Positions 1 through 8,703 are shown, counted from the stretch's first letter. The stretch is DNA of 64,000 nucleotides from Rhizobium sp. LC145 (GCF_001005825.1 NZ_LBHV01000002.1:310001-374000); one strand, 5' to 3'. Notes: generated by a model not told the origin, from the sequence alone. Translations and numbers: made by a program.

Positions 1-28
1 GGCCTACCTCCATAAGGGAGATCCCGAA

Positions 29-334
29 ATGACGATCCGCGATGTGTTTCCTACTGTGGATATGAAGCTCGACCGGTTCGGCGAACAGCTCCAGAAATCC
101 CGCGCTGCCTTCGATGCACATGGTCCCTGGCAGGAGCCCGAGGACCGATCTCCGGCAATGCTCAAAATGAGCAGCCTTCGCGATCAGCTTCTCGCGCGTT
201 CCGCCTCGCAGGGCATGTCCTGGGACCTTCTCAAGCTCGAGTGGAGATATGATCTTGCGCTTCTTCTGAGCGATTTCAAACACTGGATGCGATACGTTGA
301 CGAGCATTTTAACGTTTCCAACTGGCGACGTTGA
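29..334 (+). CDS. Hypothetical protein, 101 aa
   Basis: I do not recognise this family. The start has a good ribosome site (AAGGGAG about 8 bases upstream) and the frame is open for 101 codons. The product is soluble and charged, with no signal peptide or membrane segment. The C-terminal third (residues 60-101) is rich in Trp, Leu and Asp and is probably helical. The gene stands alone, with 91 bases to the next gene. It is probably a real conserved small protein, but nothing around it indicates a function. Confidence 0.55.
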   Translation: MTIRDVFPTVDMKLDRFGEQLQKSRAAFDAHGPWQEPEDRSPAMLKMSSLRDQLLARSASQGMSWDLLKLEWRYDLALLLSDFKHWMRYVDEHFNVSNWRR

Positions 335-425
335 CCGGAGGCGCCGTGCCGGTACCCCGGCAGGTGCAATGGAACCTAGTGGCTCCCCAAAAAGTTGGCA
401 TCCGCCTGTTTTTGGAGTCATGTAG

Positions 426-833
426 ATGGAAACGCGACTGAACTTCTTCACGAGATTTGCCGCAGCGGTTGCGGAACGGTCGGGCAAGCCCGTCACCTTT
501 ACCTTCGCAGTGGTGATCGTCGTCATCTGGGCGGTTTCCGGGCCGTTCTTCGGATTTTCCGAAACCTGGCAGCTCGTGATCAATACCGGCACGACGATCG
601 TCACCTTTCTGATGGTCTTCGTGCTTCAGAACAGTCAAAACCGCGACGGAAGGGCATTGCAGGCCAAGCTCGATGAGCTGATCCTGGCAACCCACGCACA
701 GAACAAATTCGTCGGCATCGAAAAACTGGAAGAGAAGCAATTGCGTATGTTGAGCGAGCGCCTTGCTCAGCAGGCAGAACGGATCGAAGACAAGGCGGAC
801 GAACAGGCTGTGTCCCAGACGGGAAAAACATAG
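426..833 (+). CDS. Low-affinity iron permease family membrane protein
   Basis: 135-aa inner-membrane protein. Residues about 23-45 and 50-70 form two hydrophobic helices around a short loop (GPFFGFSETWQLVINTGTT), followed by the FVLQNSQNRD motif and a long charged helical tail (residues 78-125). This pattern fits the family annotated as low-affinity iron permease (PF04120), small proteins common in rhizobia. Iron transport is inferred from the family name only; direct evidence for that role in these short members is thin. The ATG has only a weak upstream ribosome site (GGAGTC). The gene is monocistronic and convergent with the LysR gene, 8 bases from its end. Confidence 0.7.
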   Translation: METRLNFFTRFAAAVAERSGKPVTFTFAVVIVVIWAVSGPFFGFSETWQLVINTGTTIVTFLMVFVLQNSQNRDGRALQAKLDELILATHAQNKFVGIEKLEEKQLRMLSERLAQQAERIEDKADEQAVSQTGKT

Positions 834-841
834 CGGCAAGC

Positions 842-2056
842 CTATCGATCCGATCTGGGCCTGACGTCGCGAAGCAGATCCAGGAATTGCTGTTGTGCAG
901 TGGTCGGCATCCATCCGTGACGGAAGGTGAGGCCGATCGGCCGCGACGTGTGGCTGAGATCGATGTCCAGGGCCGTCATCAACCCACGTGCGATTTCCGC
1001 CTTGGCCTGGAGATAGGAAACGCAGCCGAGATGATCGCTCTCGTCCAGGAGTTCGCGCATCAGGATTAGCGAGCCGGACTCCACGATGCTTCGCGGCGCC
1101 CGGTTTCCAAGGGGAGCGAACAGCTCGTTGAAGTGCTTCCTGGTCGGGGTGCCGGCCTGCGCCACGATCCAGGGATAGAAGGCCAGCTCGTCCAGCGCGA
1201 TATCGGATCTTCCCACCAGGGGATGGTTCAGGCCCGCGACGATGACGACGGTATCACAGAAGAGTTCTTCCTGTTCGACGTCGCCGATGGGCACCGGATC
1301 GCGTAGCGCGCCGATGAGAAAATCGATCTCACCGCGCCGCAGACCCTGCAGAAGGTCGGCATATCGGCCCTCCATGATGTGGATCGGCAGGTTAGGGCGC
1401 AGCTTCCGGAAACAGGAGATGGTCTTGGGAAGCATGTAGGAGCGCGAAAGCGGCAGCGAGCCGATCACGATGCGACCGGCTTCCGCGCGCGTGAGGTCGG
1501 CAAGGTCTGCCTCGGCTTGCGCCAGTTCCGCAAAACTCAGCCGTGCCGCCTGAGCGAGCGCCTGGGCCGCCCGCGTCGCCACCATGCCGTAGGAGGTACG
1601 TTCGAACAGCGGGCGTGCGGCTTCCTGCTCCAGCTGACTGACCGCACGATGCACGGTGGGCTGGGCCAGCCCTAGACGGCGGGCGGCGAGCGTGAAATTT
1701 TCCGATTCGCGGACAGCCACCAACGCCTGTAGCTGTGCCGAGGTCGCGGTGATCCTGAGCCGTGGCGAGAGGTCCGTCAACGCGGGATCAAGATAGCCGA
1801 AGGCGCGCCTGACCCGCGTCGCGAGCTGCTGGCCTGCCCTGTTGGAGAACAGACCTTGCGTGGTGCGGTCGAACAGGCTGATGCCGATGCTTCGCTCGAT
1901 CTTCGAAAGCGCCTGCGTCACCGCCGGCTGGGAGACGTGACAGAGCTCGGCTGCCCTGGTTGCCGAGCCTGTCTCCACCACGGCCAGAAAGACCCTCAGG
2001 TGACGAAGGTTCTGCTGGAGCACCTGAACAGAGTTATCGGAGGCAAGCCAGTTCAT
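842..2056 (-). CDS. LysR-type regulator with two tandem HTH domains
   Basis: 404-aa regulator, about 100 residues longer than usual LysR proteins. A complete LysR winged-helix unit spans about residues 13-72 (core SATRAAELCHVSQPAVTQAL). A second spans about 105-162 (core FTLAARRLGLAQPTVHRAVS). The effector-binding domain runs from about 185 to 395 and contains GRIVIGSLP and a GEIDFLIGAL segment. It is the second gene of a minus-strand pair: its ATG directly follows the TAA stop of the dehydrogenase. The pair is divergent from galB and the other ring-cleavage genes, so it is the likely regulator of that cluster, probably responding to an aromatic acid or a ring-cleavage product. The role is inferred from position. 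Confidence 0.88.
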   Translation of the reverse strand: MNWLASDNSVQVLQQNLRHLRVFLAVVETGSATRAAELCHVSQPAVTQALSKIERSIGISLFDRTTQGLFSNRAGQQLATRVRRAFGYLDPALTDLSPRLRITATSAQLQALVAVRESENFTLAARRLGLAQPTVHRAVSQLEQEAARPLFERTSYGMVATRAAQALAQAARLSFAELAQAEADLADLTRAEAGRIVIGSLPLSRSYMLPKTISCFRKLRPNLPIHIMEGRYADLLQGLRRGEIDFLIGALRDPVPIGDVEQEELFCDTVVIVAGLNHPLVGRSDIALDELAFYPWIVAQAGTPTRKHFNELFAPLGNRAPRSIVESGSLILMRELLDESDHLGCVSYLQAKAEIARGLMTALDIDLSHTSRPIGLTFRHGWMPTTAQQQFLDLLRDVRPRSDR

Positions 2057-2935
2057 TTATGAAAGCTCGCCAAGGATTCGATCCGCTCGGGCACCAAGCG
2101 GTTCGTCTTCGTCTTTGAGCGACAGGGCGGCGATCTGTCTCTGCCAATCGGCAGCCGCGGTCGTCATCCGATCAGGCAGGTCGAGATCGCGCAGCGTCCT
2201 TGCGACTTCCTGCATCTCGGCCGCGCGCCTGGCTCCATGCACCATCATGCGTTCCAGGTTGTAGGCCGCGCGCTTGATCCAGTCGATGCCTGGGTCGGAA
2301 GCCTGCAACGACGAAAGAACAGCGTCCTCGACGCCTGCCCGGCGCGCGGCCAGCACGCATTCCGCAGTCAGTGCTTCCAACCCCTTGACCATCACCGAAC
2401 GCAGCATCTTGATCGTGGATGCCTGGCCGGGTTCGCGACCGGCGATGCGGGCGTTCATTCCAAGCCCCGTAAGCAGCGCGAGCGCCTCTTGCGCATGACT
2501 GCCGGCGATGAGGAGCGGGGTGCGATGACGTGCGGGATGGACTGGCGCCATGACCGCGACGTCGACATAGCGCACGCCGTGCGTCGACAACATCTCGGCG
2601 GCTTGCGCCTTCGTCGAGGGGGCGCAGGAATTGCAGTCGAAATAATAGCTGCCGGTTTCGATCGCGGATACGGCAGTCTGGGCCGCCTCCAGCGCCCGGT
2701 CGGCGGTGACGAGGCTGAAGATCGCGCCTCTTCCGGAGAACGCCTGTGCGGGATTGTCAGCGCACAAAACGTCGAGCCGCGCGCAGGCCTGCCGCAGATT
2801 TTCATGCTCAGATGGATTGTCGACCTTGATGTCGTAGGTGGCGAGCCCCTCTGCCGGCGATTGGGGCAGCTCCTTCCATCCGGCGGTAAATGCCTGGCCT
2901 GCTTCGCCGAAGCCCAGCAGCGCGATCCGCACCAT
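2057..2935 (-). CDS. NAD(P)-dependent dehydrogenase, 6-phosphogluconate-dehydrogenase-like with DUF1932 domain
   Basis: 292-aa beta-hydroxyacid-dehydrogenase-type enzyme. The N-terminal Rossmann domain opens with GFGEAGQAF (a GxGxxG motif). The active-site segments follow: DCNSCAPSTK, VDVAVMAP and STIKMLRSVMVKG with the conserved lysine. The C-terminal helical part matches DUF1932. The chosen start is the ATG behind a GGAGGAGG ribosome site; a start five codons upstream lacks one. It lies opposite the gallate/protocatechuate-type enzymes and would be expected to oxidise or reduce a ring-cleavage intermediate, for example a semialdehyde or hemiacetal in place of LigC. That substrate is inference. 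Confidence 0.8.
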   Translation of the reverse strand: MVRIALLGFGEAGQAFTAGWKELPQSPAEGLATYDIKVDNPSEHENLRQACARLDVLCADNPAQAFSGRGAIFSLVTADRALEAAQTAVSAIETGSYYFDCNSCAPSTKAQAAEMLSTHGVRYVDVAVMAPVHPARHRTPLLIAGSHAQEALALLTGLGMNARIAGREPGQASTIKMLRSVMVKGLEALTAECVLAARRAGVEDAVLSSLQASDPGIDWIKRAAYNLERMMVHGARRAAEMQEVARTLRDLDLPDRMTTAAADWQRQIAALSLKDEDEPLGARADRILGELS

Positions 2936-3115
2936 TTTTCCTCCTCCCACTCCATGCGCGAAGGCGATGAAGCGGCACTCCGCGCGAGCTCGATCCTGCC
3001 AGAGGCCGCCGGCTTTAAACAGGCCTTATAGCAAGAACTTATGACCCGTACCCGAATCCAAATTGGCGGCTGGCTTCGTTCGGAGCGAGAAGGGGAGCGG
3101 ACAAGGAGGATATCC
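2936..3115. promoter_or_regulatory. Divergent promoter region between the dehydrogenase/LysR pair and the gal operon
   Basis: 180 bases separate the two divergent starts. The segment around 3020-3045 is locally A/T-rich, with repeated CTTAT elements (CCTTATAGC and ACTTATGAC) spaced like a LysR-box. I see no perfect palindrome and no clear -35/-10 pair. The ribosome site of galB is AAGGAGG just before the start. Confidence 0.4.
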
Positions 3116-3850
3116 ATGGCTGAAAAGAAAACTGCTCTCGTCATCAGCGCGCATGCTGCGGACTTCGTCTGGCGCTGCGGCGGCGCGATCGCCCTGCACG
3201 CGCAAAAGGGCTACGAGGTCACCGTCGTATGCCTTTCCTTCGGCGAGCGCGGCGAGTCGGCCAAGCTCTGGAAGGAGCCCGGCATGACGCTCGAAAGGGT
3301 GAAGGCAGCGCGCCGGGCGGAGGCTGAGAGGGCGGCGCAGGCGCTCGAGGTGCATGACCTCGTCTCCTTCGATCTCGGCGACTACCCGTTGCGGCTCACC
3401 GACGCGGACAAGTACCGTCTGGTCGATGTCATCCGGGCCGTACAGCCGGCCTTCATGCTCAGCCACTCGCATTACGACCCATACAACACCGACCACATGT
3501 ATGCGACACAGGTGGCGCTGGAAGCGCGCATGATCGCCCAGGCCTGGGGCCATAATCCCGGCCAGCAGGTGCTCGGCGCGCCGCAGCTTTATCTGTTCGA
3601 ACCGCATCAGACCGAGCAGATGGGATGGAAGCCGGACGTCTTTCTCGACATCACCTCCGTCTGGGACAAGAAGCGGGCCGCCATCGAGTGCATGGAAGGG
3701 CAGGAGCATCTGTGGGAATTCTATACCCGCGTCGCACAGAACCGCGCCAATCACTTCCAGCGCAATTCCGGCGGCCAATCGGGCGGTCGGGCAGCAAAAT
3801 ATGCGGAGGGATTCCAGTCCGTATTCCCGCGGACCGTCGATGAGCTCTAG
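3116..3850 (+). CDS. galB: 4-oxalomesaconate hydratase, GalB type (PIG-L/LmbE fold)
   Basis: 244-aa member of the LmbE/PIG-L fold. Most PIG-L deacetylases carry HPDDE near the N-terminus; this protein has SAHAADFVWRCGGAI at residues about 9-23, the variant that I recall for Pseudomonas putida GalB, a zinc-dependent hydratase. The later SHSHYDPYNTDH motif supplies further metal ligands. GalB hydrates 4-oxalomesaconate to 4-carboxy-4-hydroxy-2-oxoadipate, the substrate of the aldolase encoded two genes on. The ATG at 3116 has AAGGAGG upstream; an in-frame start 25 codons earlier does not. First gene of a six-gene operon. Confidence 0.8.
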   Translation: MAEKKTALVISAHAADFVWRCGGAIALHAQKGYEVTVVCLSFGERGESAKLWKEPGMTLERVKAARRAEAERAAQALEVHDLVSFDLGDYPLRLTDADKYRLVDVIRAVQPAFMLSHSHYDPYNTDHMYATQVALEARMIAQAWGHNPGQQVLGAPQLYLFEPHQTEQMGWKPDVFLDITSVWDKKRAAIECMEGQEHLWEFYTRVAQNRANHFQRNSGGQSGGRAAKYAEGFQSVFPRTVDEL

Positions 3851-3872
3851 AGCTCGCCGGGAGGAGGGTGAA

Positions 3873-4835
3873 ATGGAACGTTCGTTCGACATCGCGCACC
3901 TGGCGCATGTGGAAATGTATACCGACAGGTTCGAGGAGAGCCTGGATTTCTTCGTGCAGGTCTACGGATTGACGCTTTCCGGTCAGGACGAGGCCTCCGC
4001 CTATCTGCGTGCCTGGGACGACTACGAGTTCCACACGCTGAAGCTCACTCGTCACAGCACGACAGGGGTGGGCCATATCGCTTATCGCGCGGCCTCGGAG
4101 CAGGCTTTGATGCGGCGGGTGAAGGCGATCGAGGAAAGCAAATACAAGGTCATAGGCTGGGTGGATGGCGATCTCGGGCACGGCAAGGCCTTCCGCTTCG
4201 AAGACCCGTTCGGGCATGTCTTCGAAATCTACTGGGACACGGTGCGCTACGAGCCGCCGCCGGAAGAAAAGCCAAAGCTGAAGAATCTTGCGCAGCGGTT
4301 CCATGGGCGCGGCGCTCACCCCCGCAGGCTGGATCATCTCAACCTGCTTGCCGAGGATGTCGCCGAATTTCGCGCCTTCATGGAAACCTGCCTCGGCTCG
4401 CGCGTCACCGAGATGATCCGGCTGGACAACGGGCGCCTCGGTGGCTGCTGGTTCACGATCAACAACAAGACCTATGATCTCGCCTGCACGGAAGAGCATG
4501 GCGGCGGTAACGGGCGCCTCCATCACGTGACCTACGCCACCGATACGCGTGAGGACATTCTGCGCGCGGCCGACATCTTCCTCGAAAACGGCGTCCACAT
4601 CGAAACCGGTCCGCACAAGCATGCGATCCAAGGCACCTTTTTCCTCTACCTCTGGGAGCCTGCCGGAAACCGGGTTGAACTCGCCAATTCCGGCGCCCGC
4701 CTGATCCTGGCGCCGGACTGGGAGCCTGTCGTCTGGACCGAGGCCGAGCGCAAGAAAGGCCAGGCCTGGGGGCTAAAGACGATCGAGACGTTCCACACGC
4801 ACGGCACCCCACCGGTTAAGAAGGAAGGACACTGA
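3873..4835 (+). CDS. Type I extradiol ring-cleavage dioxygenase (VOC superfamily)
   Basis: 320-aa two-domain VOC protein of catechol 2,3-dioxygenase type. The iron ligands expected for the catalytic C-terminal domain are present: His155 in LDHLNLL, His217/218 in LHHVTY, and Glu269 in EPAGNRVEL. His residues at 248 and 250 sit where the second-shell catalytic histidine lies in XylE-type enzymes. It should open an aromatic diol ring next to the hydroxyls, using Fe(II) and oxygen. The start is the ATG behind GGGAGGAGGG. It is surrounded by gallate/protocatechuate-type lower-pathway genes, whose usual ring-cleavage enzymes (GalA, LigAB) belong to the unrelated type II family. The substrate is unknown. 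Confidence 0.85.
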   Translation: MERSFDIAHLAHVEMYTDRFEESLDFFVQVYGLTLSGQDEASAYLRAWDDYEFHTLKLTRHSTTGVGHIAYRAASEQALMRRVKAIEESKYKVIGWVDGDLGHGKAFRFEDPFGHVFEIYWDTVRYEPPPEEKPKLKNLAQRFHGRGAHPRRLDHLNLLAEDVAEFRAFMETCLGSRVTEMIRLDNGRLGGCWFTINNKTYDLACTEEHGGGNGRLHHVTYATDTREDILRAADIFLENGVHIETGPHKHAIQGTFFLYLWEPAGNRVELANSGARLILAPDWEPVVWTEAERKKGQAWGLKTIETFHTHGTPPVKKEGH

Positions 4836-4836
4836 C

Positions 4837-5508
4837 ATGGGAATTGTGGTGCAGACCGTTGCGCGGGCCGAACAGTCGATCATCGACAGGCTGGGACAGG
4901 CGGGTGTTGCCACGGTGCACGAAGCTCAAGGCCGCAAGGGCGTGCTGGCAAGCTATATGCGCTCGATCTATGCCGGCGCGCAGATTGCCGGCTCGGCGGT
5001 GACGATTTCCGCGCCTCCCGGCGACAACTGGATGGTGCACGTCGCCATCGAGCAGCTGAAGCGTGGCGATATCCTCGTCCTTGCGCCGACCTCGCCCTGC
5101 GACAACGGCTATCTCGGCGATCTTCTGGCAACCTCCGCGATGGCGCGGGGCTGCCGGGGGCTGATCATCGATGCCGGCGTCCGCGATGTTCGCGACCTCA
5201 CGGCCATGGGCTTCCCCGTCTGGTCGAAGGCCGTTTCCGCCCAGGGCACGGTGAAGGAGACGCTCGGTTCGGTAAACGTGCCGATCGTCTGTGCCGGGAC
5301 CTATATCGAGGCAGGCGACGTGATCGTCGCCGATGACGATGGCGTCTGCGTCGTCAGGCGTGAGGAGGCCGAGACCGTGCTGGCGGCGGCGGAAAAGCGG
5401 CTCGCCAACGAAGAGGCAAAACGCACACGACTCGCCGCCGGCGAACTCGGGCTCGATATCTATGACATGCGGCCGGCACTTGCGGCGAAGGGGCTGAAAT
5501 ATGTCTGA
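4837..5508 (+). CDS. galC: 4-carboxy-4-hydroxy-2-oxoadipate aldolase / oxaloacetate decarboxylase
   Basis: 223-aa RraA-like class II aldolase (also named LigK or ProA). The family signature is visible: Gly94-Asp95 followed about 20 residues later by Arg116-Asp117 with Asp120 ([13 protein letters not shown]), which bind the divalent metal and the pyruvyl moiety. It cleaves 4-carboxy-4-hydroxy-2-oxoadipate to pyruvate and oxaloacetate, the last step of the gallate and protocatechuate 4,5-cleavage routes. One base separates it from the dioxygenase stop, and it overlaps the next gene by 8 bases, so translation is probably coupled. Confidence 0.87.
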   Translation: MGIVVQTVARAEQSIIDRLGQAGVATVHEAQGRKGVLASYMRSIYAGAQIAGSAVTISAPPGDNWMVHVAIEQLKRGDILVLAPTSPCDNGYLGDLLATSAMARGCRGLIIDAGVRDVRDLTAMGFPVWSKAVSAQGTVKETLGSVNVPIVCAGTYIEAGDVIVADDDGVCVVRREEAETVLAAAEKRLANEEAKRTRLAAGELGLDIYDMRPALAAKGLKYV

Positions 5509-6556
5509 GGACGGCATCCCCTGCCTCTGGATGCGCGGCGGCTCCTCCAAGGGAGCATACTTTCTGGCGAGCGATCTGCCCGCCAATCCGAAAGAGCGCG
5601 ACGAGCTCTTGCTGCGGATCATGGGCTCGCCCGATCCGCGACAGATCGACGGGATCGGCGGCGCGGACCCGCTCACCTCCAAGGTGGCGGTCCTTTCTCC
5701 GTCCAGCCGCGACGATGCCAATGTGGACTATCTCTTCCTGCAGGTCTTCGTGGACCAGGCGCTGGTCAGCGATGCACAGGGCTGTGGCAATATCCTTGCA
5801 GGCGTTGGCCCCGCGGCCATCGAGCGCGGACTTGTCGCTGCGACGGACGATGAGACCGAAGTACGCATCCACATGCGCAATACCGGAGAGGTGGCCCTGG
5901 CGCGAGTGCAGACACCGGGCGGTCGGGTGAATTACAAGGGCACGGCGGAGATCGCGGGCGTTCCGGGCCGTCATGCGGCGGTGCCGCTCCTGTTCATGAA
6001 TATTGCAGGTTCGATGTGCGGCGCGCTGCTCCCGACCGGCAATGCGGTCGACCTCATCGATGGCATCGAAGCAACGCTGATCGACAACGGCATGCCCTGC
6101 GTCGTCATGCGGGCCTCCGACTTCGGGATTTCCGGCAAGGAAAGCCGCGAAGAACTGGAGGCGGATACGGCGTTGAAGGCAAAGATTGAGGCGATCCGTC
6201 TGAAAGCGGGCCCAATGATGCGGCTCGGCGACGTGACGAAGGCTTCCGTTCCGAAGATGACGCTCGTTTCCGCGCCGGAACACGGCGGCGCGATCGCGAC
6301 TCGGTCCTGGATACCGCATCGCGTCCACGCCTCGATCGGCGTGCTTGCCGCGGTGACGGTCGCGACCGCCACGCGTCTCGACAAGAGCCCGGCAGCCGAG
6401 CTGGCGCAAAGCCCCTCGGGCGGCCGCTATCTGGTGGAGCATCCGACCGGCTCGATGGAGGTCTTCCTGGATCTGGCCGAGGACGGTTCGATCCGTGGCG
6501 CAGGTACGGTCAGGACGGCGCGCAAGCTGTTCGAGGGAAAGGTTTTTCCCCGGTGA
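5501..6556 (+). CDS. galD: 4-oxalomesaconate tautomerase (PrpF family)
   Basis: 351-aa PrpF/diaminopimelate-epimerase-fold isomerase. The N-terminal [14 protein letters not shown] and the [15 protein letters not shown] segment (around residues 91-105) are typical of the family. In Pseudomonas putida, GalD interconverts the enol and keto forms of 4-oxalomesaconate ahead of GalB. It overlaps galC by 8 bases. A plain PrpF role (methylaconitate isomerase) is possible by sequence, but there are no methylcitrate genes nearby, and the galB and galC neighbours favour the tautomerase. Confidence 0.82.
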   Translation: MSEDGIPCLWMRGGSSKGAYFLASDLPANPKERDELLLRIMGSPDPRQIDGIGGADPLTSKVAVLSPSSRDDANVDYLFLQVFVDQALVSDAQGCGNILAGVGPAAIERGLVAATDDETEVRIHMRNTGEVALARVQTPGGRVNYKGTAEIAGVPGRHAAVPLLFMNIAGSMCGALLPTGNAVDLIDGIEATLIDNGMPCVVMRASDFGISGKESREELEADTALKAKIEAIRLKAGPMMRLGDVTKASVPKMTLVSAPEHGGAIATRSWIPHRVHASIGVLAAVTVATATRLDKSPAAELAQSPSGGRYLVEHPTGSMEVFLDLAEDGSIRGAGTVRTARKLFEGKVFPR

Positions 6557-6593
6557 AAGCCGGGCTCAATCCACATGACGGGAGGCAATCACA

Positions 6594-7454
6594 ATGACTT
6601 CGGCTCTCACTGCCAGCGAAACGCGGCGCAAACCGGATTTTATCCTGCCTGCCGGCGCCTGCGATGCCCATTGCCACGTGTTCGGCCCGGGTGCTGTCTT
6701 TCCCTATGCGCCGGGACGCAGCTACACCCCGGAGGACGCGCCGAAGGAGGCCCTGGCCGCACTTCACGATCGGCTGGGTATCGAGCGGGCGGTGATCGTC
6801 CAGGCAAGCTGCCACGGCACCGACAATCGGGCCATGCTCGACGCCATCGCGTGGCGGCCGGACCGCTATCGCGGGGTGGCGATCGTCGATGACAGTTTCG
6901 ACGACCAGGCCTTTCAGCGGCTTGACGACGGCGGCGTGCGCGGCGTCCGGTTCAATTTTGTCCGTCACCTCGGCGGCGCGCCGGACATGGACGTCTTCAA
7001 CAGGGTCATCGACCGGATCAAGGGACGCGGCTGGCATGTCGTGCTGCATCTCGACGGCGCCGACATCGTGCCTCTGTCGGAGATGATCCGCAGCTTGCCC
7101 GTTCCTTTCGTGATCGACCACATGGGGCGGGTCGACACCAGCCTCGGGACCGAGCAGCCGGCCTTTCAGGCGCTTCTGGAGCTCGTCAAACGGGAGAACT
7201 GCTGGATCAAGGTCTGCGGTTCGGAGCGGATCTCCCGCTTTCCTTTCGATGCGGCGGTGCCGTTCGCTCGCGCTCTCATCGAGGCAAGTCCGGATCGTAC
7301 TCTGTGGGGCACGGATTTCCCGCATCCGAATCTCAAGGAGCCGGTGGACGAGGCCGATCTCGTGGATCTCGTGGTGCGCCTCACTGACGGGGAGGGCGCG
7401 CGTCGCCGGCTGCTCGTCGACAACCCCGCGCGGCTTTACGGCTTTGCCGCCTAA
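6594..7454 (+). CDS. ligI: 2-pyrone-4,6-dicarboxylate hydrolase-like amidohydrolase
   Basis: 286-aa amidohydrolase-superfamily protein of the cog3618 type. The visible metal and substrate residues are Asp24-Ala-His26-Cys-His28 near the N-terminus, His152 (LHLDG), His176 (IDHMGR) and Asp241 in WGTDFPHPN. LigI opens the lactone 2-pyrone-4,6-dicarboxylate to 4-oxalomesaconate, feeding GalD/GalB/GalC. Its presence means the cluster handles the lactone made when protocatechuate-type rings are opened, not only gallate. The ribosome site is GGGAGG. It lies 37 bases after galD. Confidence 0.78.
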   Translation: MTSALTASETRRKPDFILPAGACDAHCHVFGPGAVFPYAPGRSYTPEDAPKEALAALHDRLGIERAVIVQASCHGTDNRAMLDAIAWRPDRYRGVAIVDDSFDDQAFQRLDDGGVRGVRFNFVRHLGGAPDMDVFNRVIDRIKGRGWHVVLHLDGADIVPLSEMIRSLPVPFVIDHMGRVDTSLGTEQPAFQALLELVKRENCWIKVCGSERISRFPFDAAVPFARALIEASPDRTLWGTDFPHPNLKEPVDEADLVDLVVRLTDGEGARRRLLVDNPARLYGFAA

Positions 7455-7488
7455 ACGGCGGCCTGACAAAAAAATGGAGGAGGAGAAG

Positions 7489-8505
7489 ATGTTCAATAGC
7501 ATGGCAGAAAAGCCGGCAACGCTGTTCAGGCGTGCCTCTAACTTGGCGACGTCACTGGTCGTTGCGTCCGCTCTCGCATTGACCGCGCCGACGCTCGCAT
7601 CGGCCGAAGGTTATCCGGAGCGGGACATCACCCTCGTTCTGCCGTTCGGGCCTGGCGGAATCGCCGATATCACGTCGCGCGTCGTTGCCGACGCACTCGG
7701 CAAGAAGCTCGGTCGGCAGATCGTCATCATGAACCAGCCGGGGGCGGCCGGTGCGGTTGCCGCGCGCGCGGCGCTCAACGCCCCGGCCGACGGCTATACG
7801 CTGGCGCTCCTTTCGAACGGCACGGCGATCAGCGTGCCGCTGTTCGAGAACCTCCAGTTCGATCCGATCAAGGATTTCGTGCCGGTATCGAGCCTTGCCT
7901 ATTTCGATTTCGTCTTCGTCACCAAGGCGGGCGGCAAGTTCAAGACTCTCGCGGATGTTCTTGAGGCGGCGAAGGCCGAGCCCGGGGCGCTGAATGTCGG
8001 CACCATCAATGTCGGCAGCAGCCAGAATCTGGCCGCTGAACTCTTCAAGTCTACCTCGGGCATCGATTTCACTATCGTTCCCTACAAGGCCACCCCGGAC
8101 CTTCTTGTCGCCCTGCTCGGAGACGAACTCGACGTCATCATCGATAGCCAGACGGCGCTGAAGGCAGCGCTGACGCAGGGTCAGGCGGTCGCCGTCGCAT
8201 CCTCCGGTCCGACCCGTTCGATCCTGCTGCCCGACGTTGCTACGGCACAGGAGCAGGGGGTGAACGGTTTCGACGTCACCTCATGGAACGCCATCTTCGC
8301 ACCGACCGGCACGCCGCAGGACGTGGTCGACAAGCTGAACGTGACGCTGGTGGAGGTGCTCGCCGATCCGGCTATCCAAAAGCGCTTCGCCGAGCTCGGG
8401 GTGGAAGCCCGCTCCAGCAAGCCACAGGAGATTGGCGCCCGCCTGGAAGCCGACATCGGAAAATGGTCGGCAGTCATCGAAAAGGCAGGCATTCCGAAGC
8501 AGTGA
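7489..8505 (+). CDS. Tripartite tricarboxylate transporter substrate-binding protein (TctC/Bug family)
   Basis: 338-aa periplasmic binding protein. The signal peptide covers about residues 1-37 and ends in ALTAPTLASA. The mature part starts YPERDITLVLPFGPGG, followed by the family segments VIMNQPGAAGAVAA and PADGYTLAL. It should capture a carboxylate, here probably an aromatic acid or a pathway intermediate, for a TctAB membrane complex. No TctA or TctB gene is present in this window, so it is an orphan or works with a permease encoded elsewhere. The start follows GGAGGAGGAG. Last gene of the gal operon. Confidence 0.88.
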   Translation: MFNSMAEKPATLFRRASNLATSLVVASALALTAPTLASAEGYPERDITLVLPFGPGGIADITSRVVADALGKKLGRQIVIMNQPGAAGAVAARAALNAPADGYTLALLSNGTAISVPLFENLQFDPIKDFVPVSSLAYFDFVFVTKAGGKFKTLADVLEAAKAEPGALNVGTINVGSSQNLAAELFKSTSGIDFTIVPYKATPDLLVALLGDELDVIIDSQTALKAALTQGQAVAVASSGPTRSILLPDVATAQEQGVNGFDVTSWNAIFAPTGTPQDVVDKLNVTLVEVLADPAIQKRFAELGVEARSSKPQEIGARLEADIGKWSAVIEKAGIPKQ

Positions 8506-8547
8506 TTCCATCCTCTTCGGGATTAAAACAGGAAATCTGCGCATGAA

Positions 8548-8589
8548 CTCGGCGGCCGTCACGACGGTCGCCGAGCCTTTTTCTTTTTC
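8548..8589 (+). terminator. Rho-independent terminator of the gal operon
   Basis: A 12-bp stem (CTCGGCGGCCGT / ACGGTCGCCGAG, one G-U pair) with a CACG loop is followed by a T-rich run (CCTTTTTCTTTTT). It lies 43 bases after the tctC stop codon. This is the clearest terminator in the window. Confidence 0.88.
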
Positions 8590-8625
8590 GAACTGCGCCG
8601 GCAGCAGCCTGCCGCAGCGAAGTGA

Positions 8626-8653
8626 TTGACACCTCTTCCAGCTTCGCTATTCT
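8626..8653 (+). promoter_or_regulatory. Sigma-70 promoter of the peptide-type ABC operon
   Basis: A perfect -35 box TTGACA (8626-8631) is followed by a 16-base spacer and TATTCT (8648-8653). It lies about 50 bases before the binding-protein start. The -10 box falls inside the left arm of the palindrome at 8649-8678. Confidence 0.65.
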
Positions 8654-8678
8654 GTTATAAAGTCGCTTATAACATAAT
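8649..8678. promoter_or_regulatory. Operator palindrome overlapping the -10 box
   Basis: Inverted repeat with 12-bp arms, ATTCTGTTATAA and TTATAACATAAT (one mismatch), around the spacer AGTCGC. It covers the -10 box and the expected transcription start, so binding would repress. The right arm recurs with 10 of 12 matches at 14727-14738, in front of the IclR gene, which makes that IclR protein the likely ligand. Confidence 0.6.
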
Positions 8679-8703
8679 AGTGGAACTCAACTGGGAGACT
8701 GAC

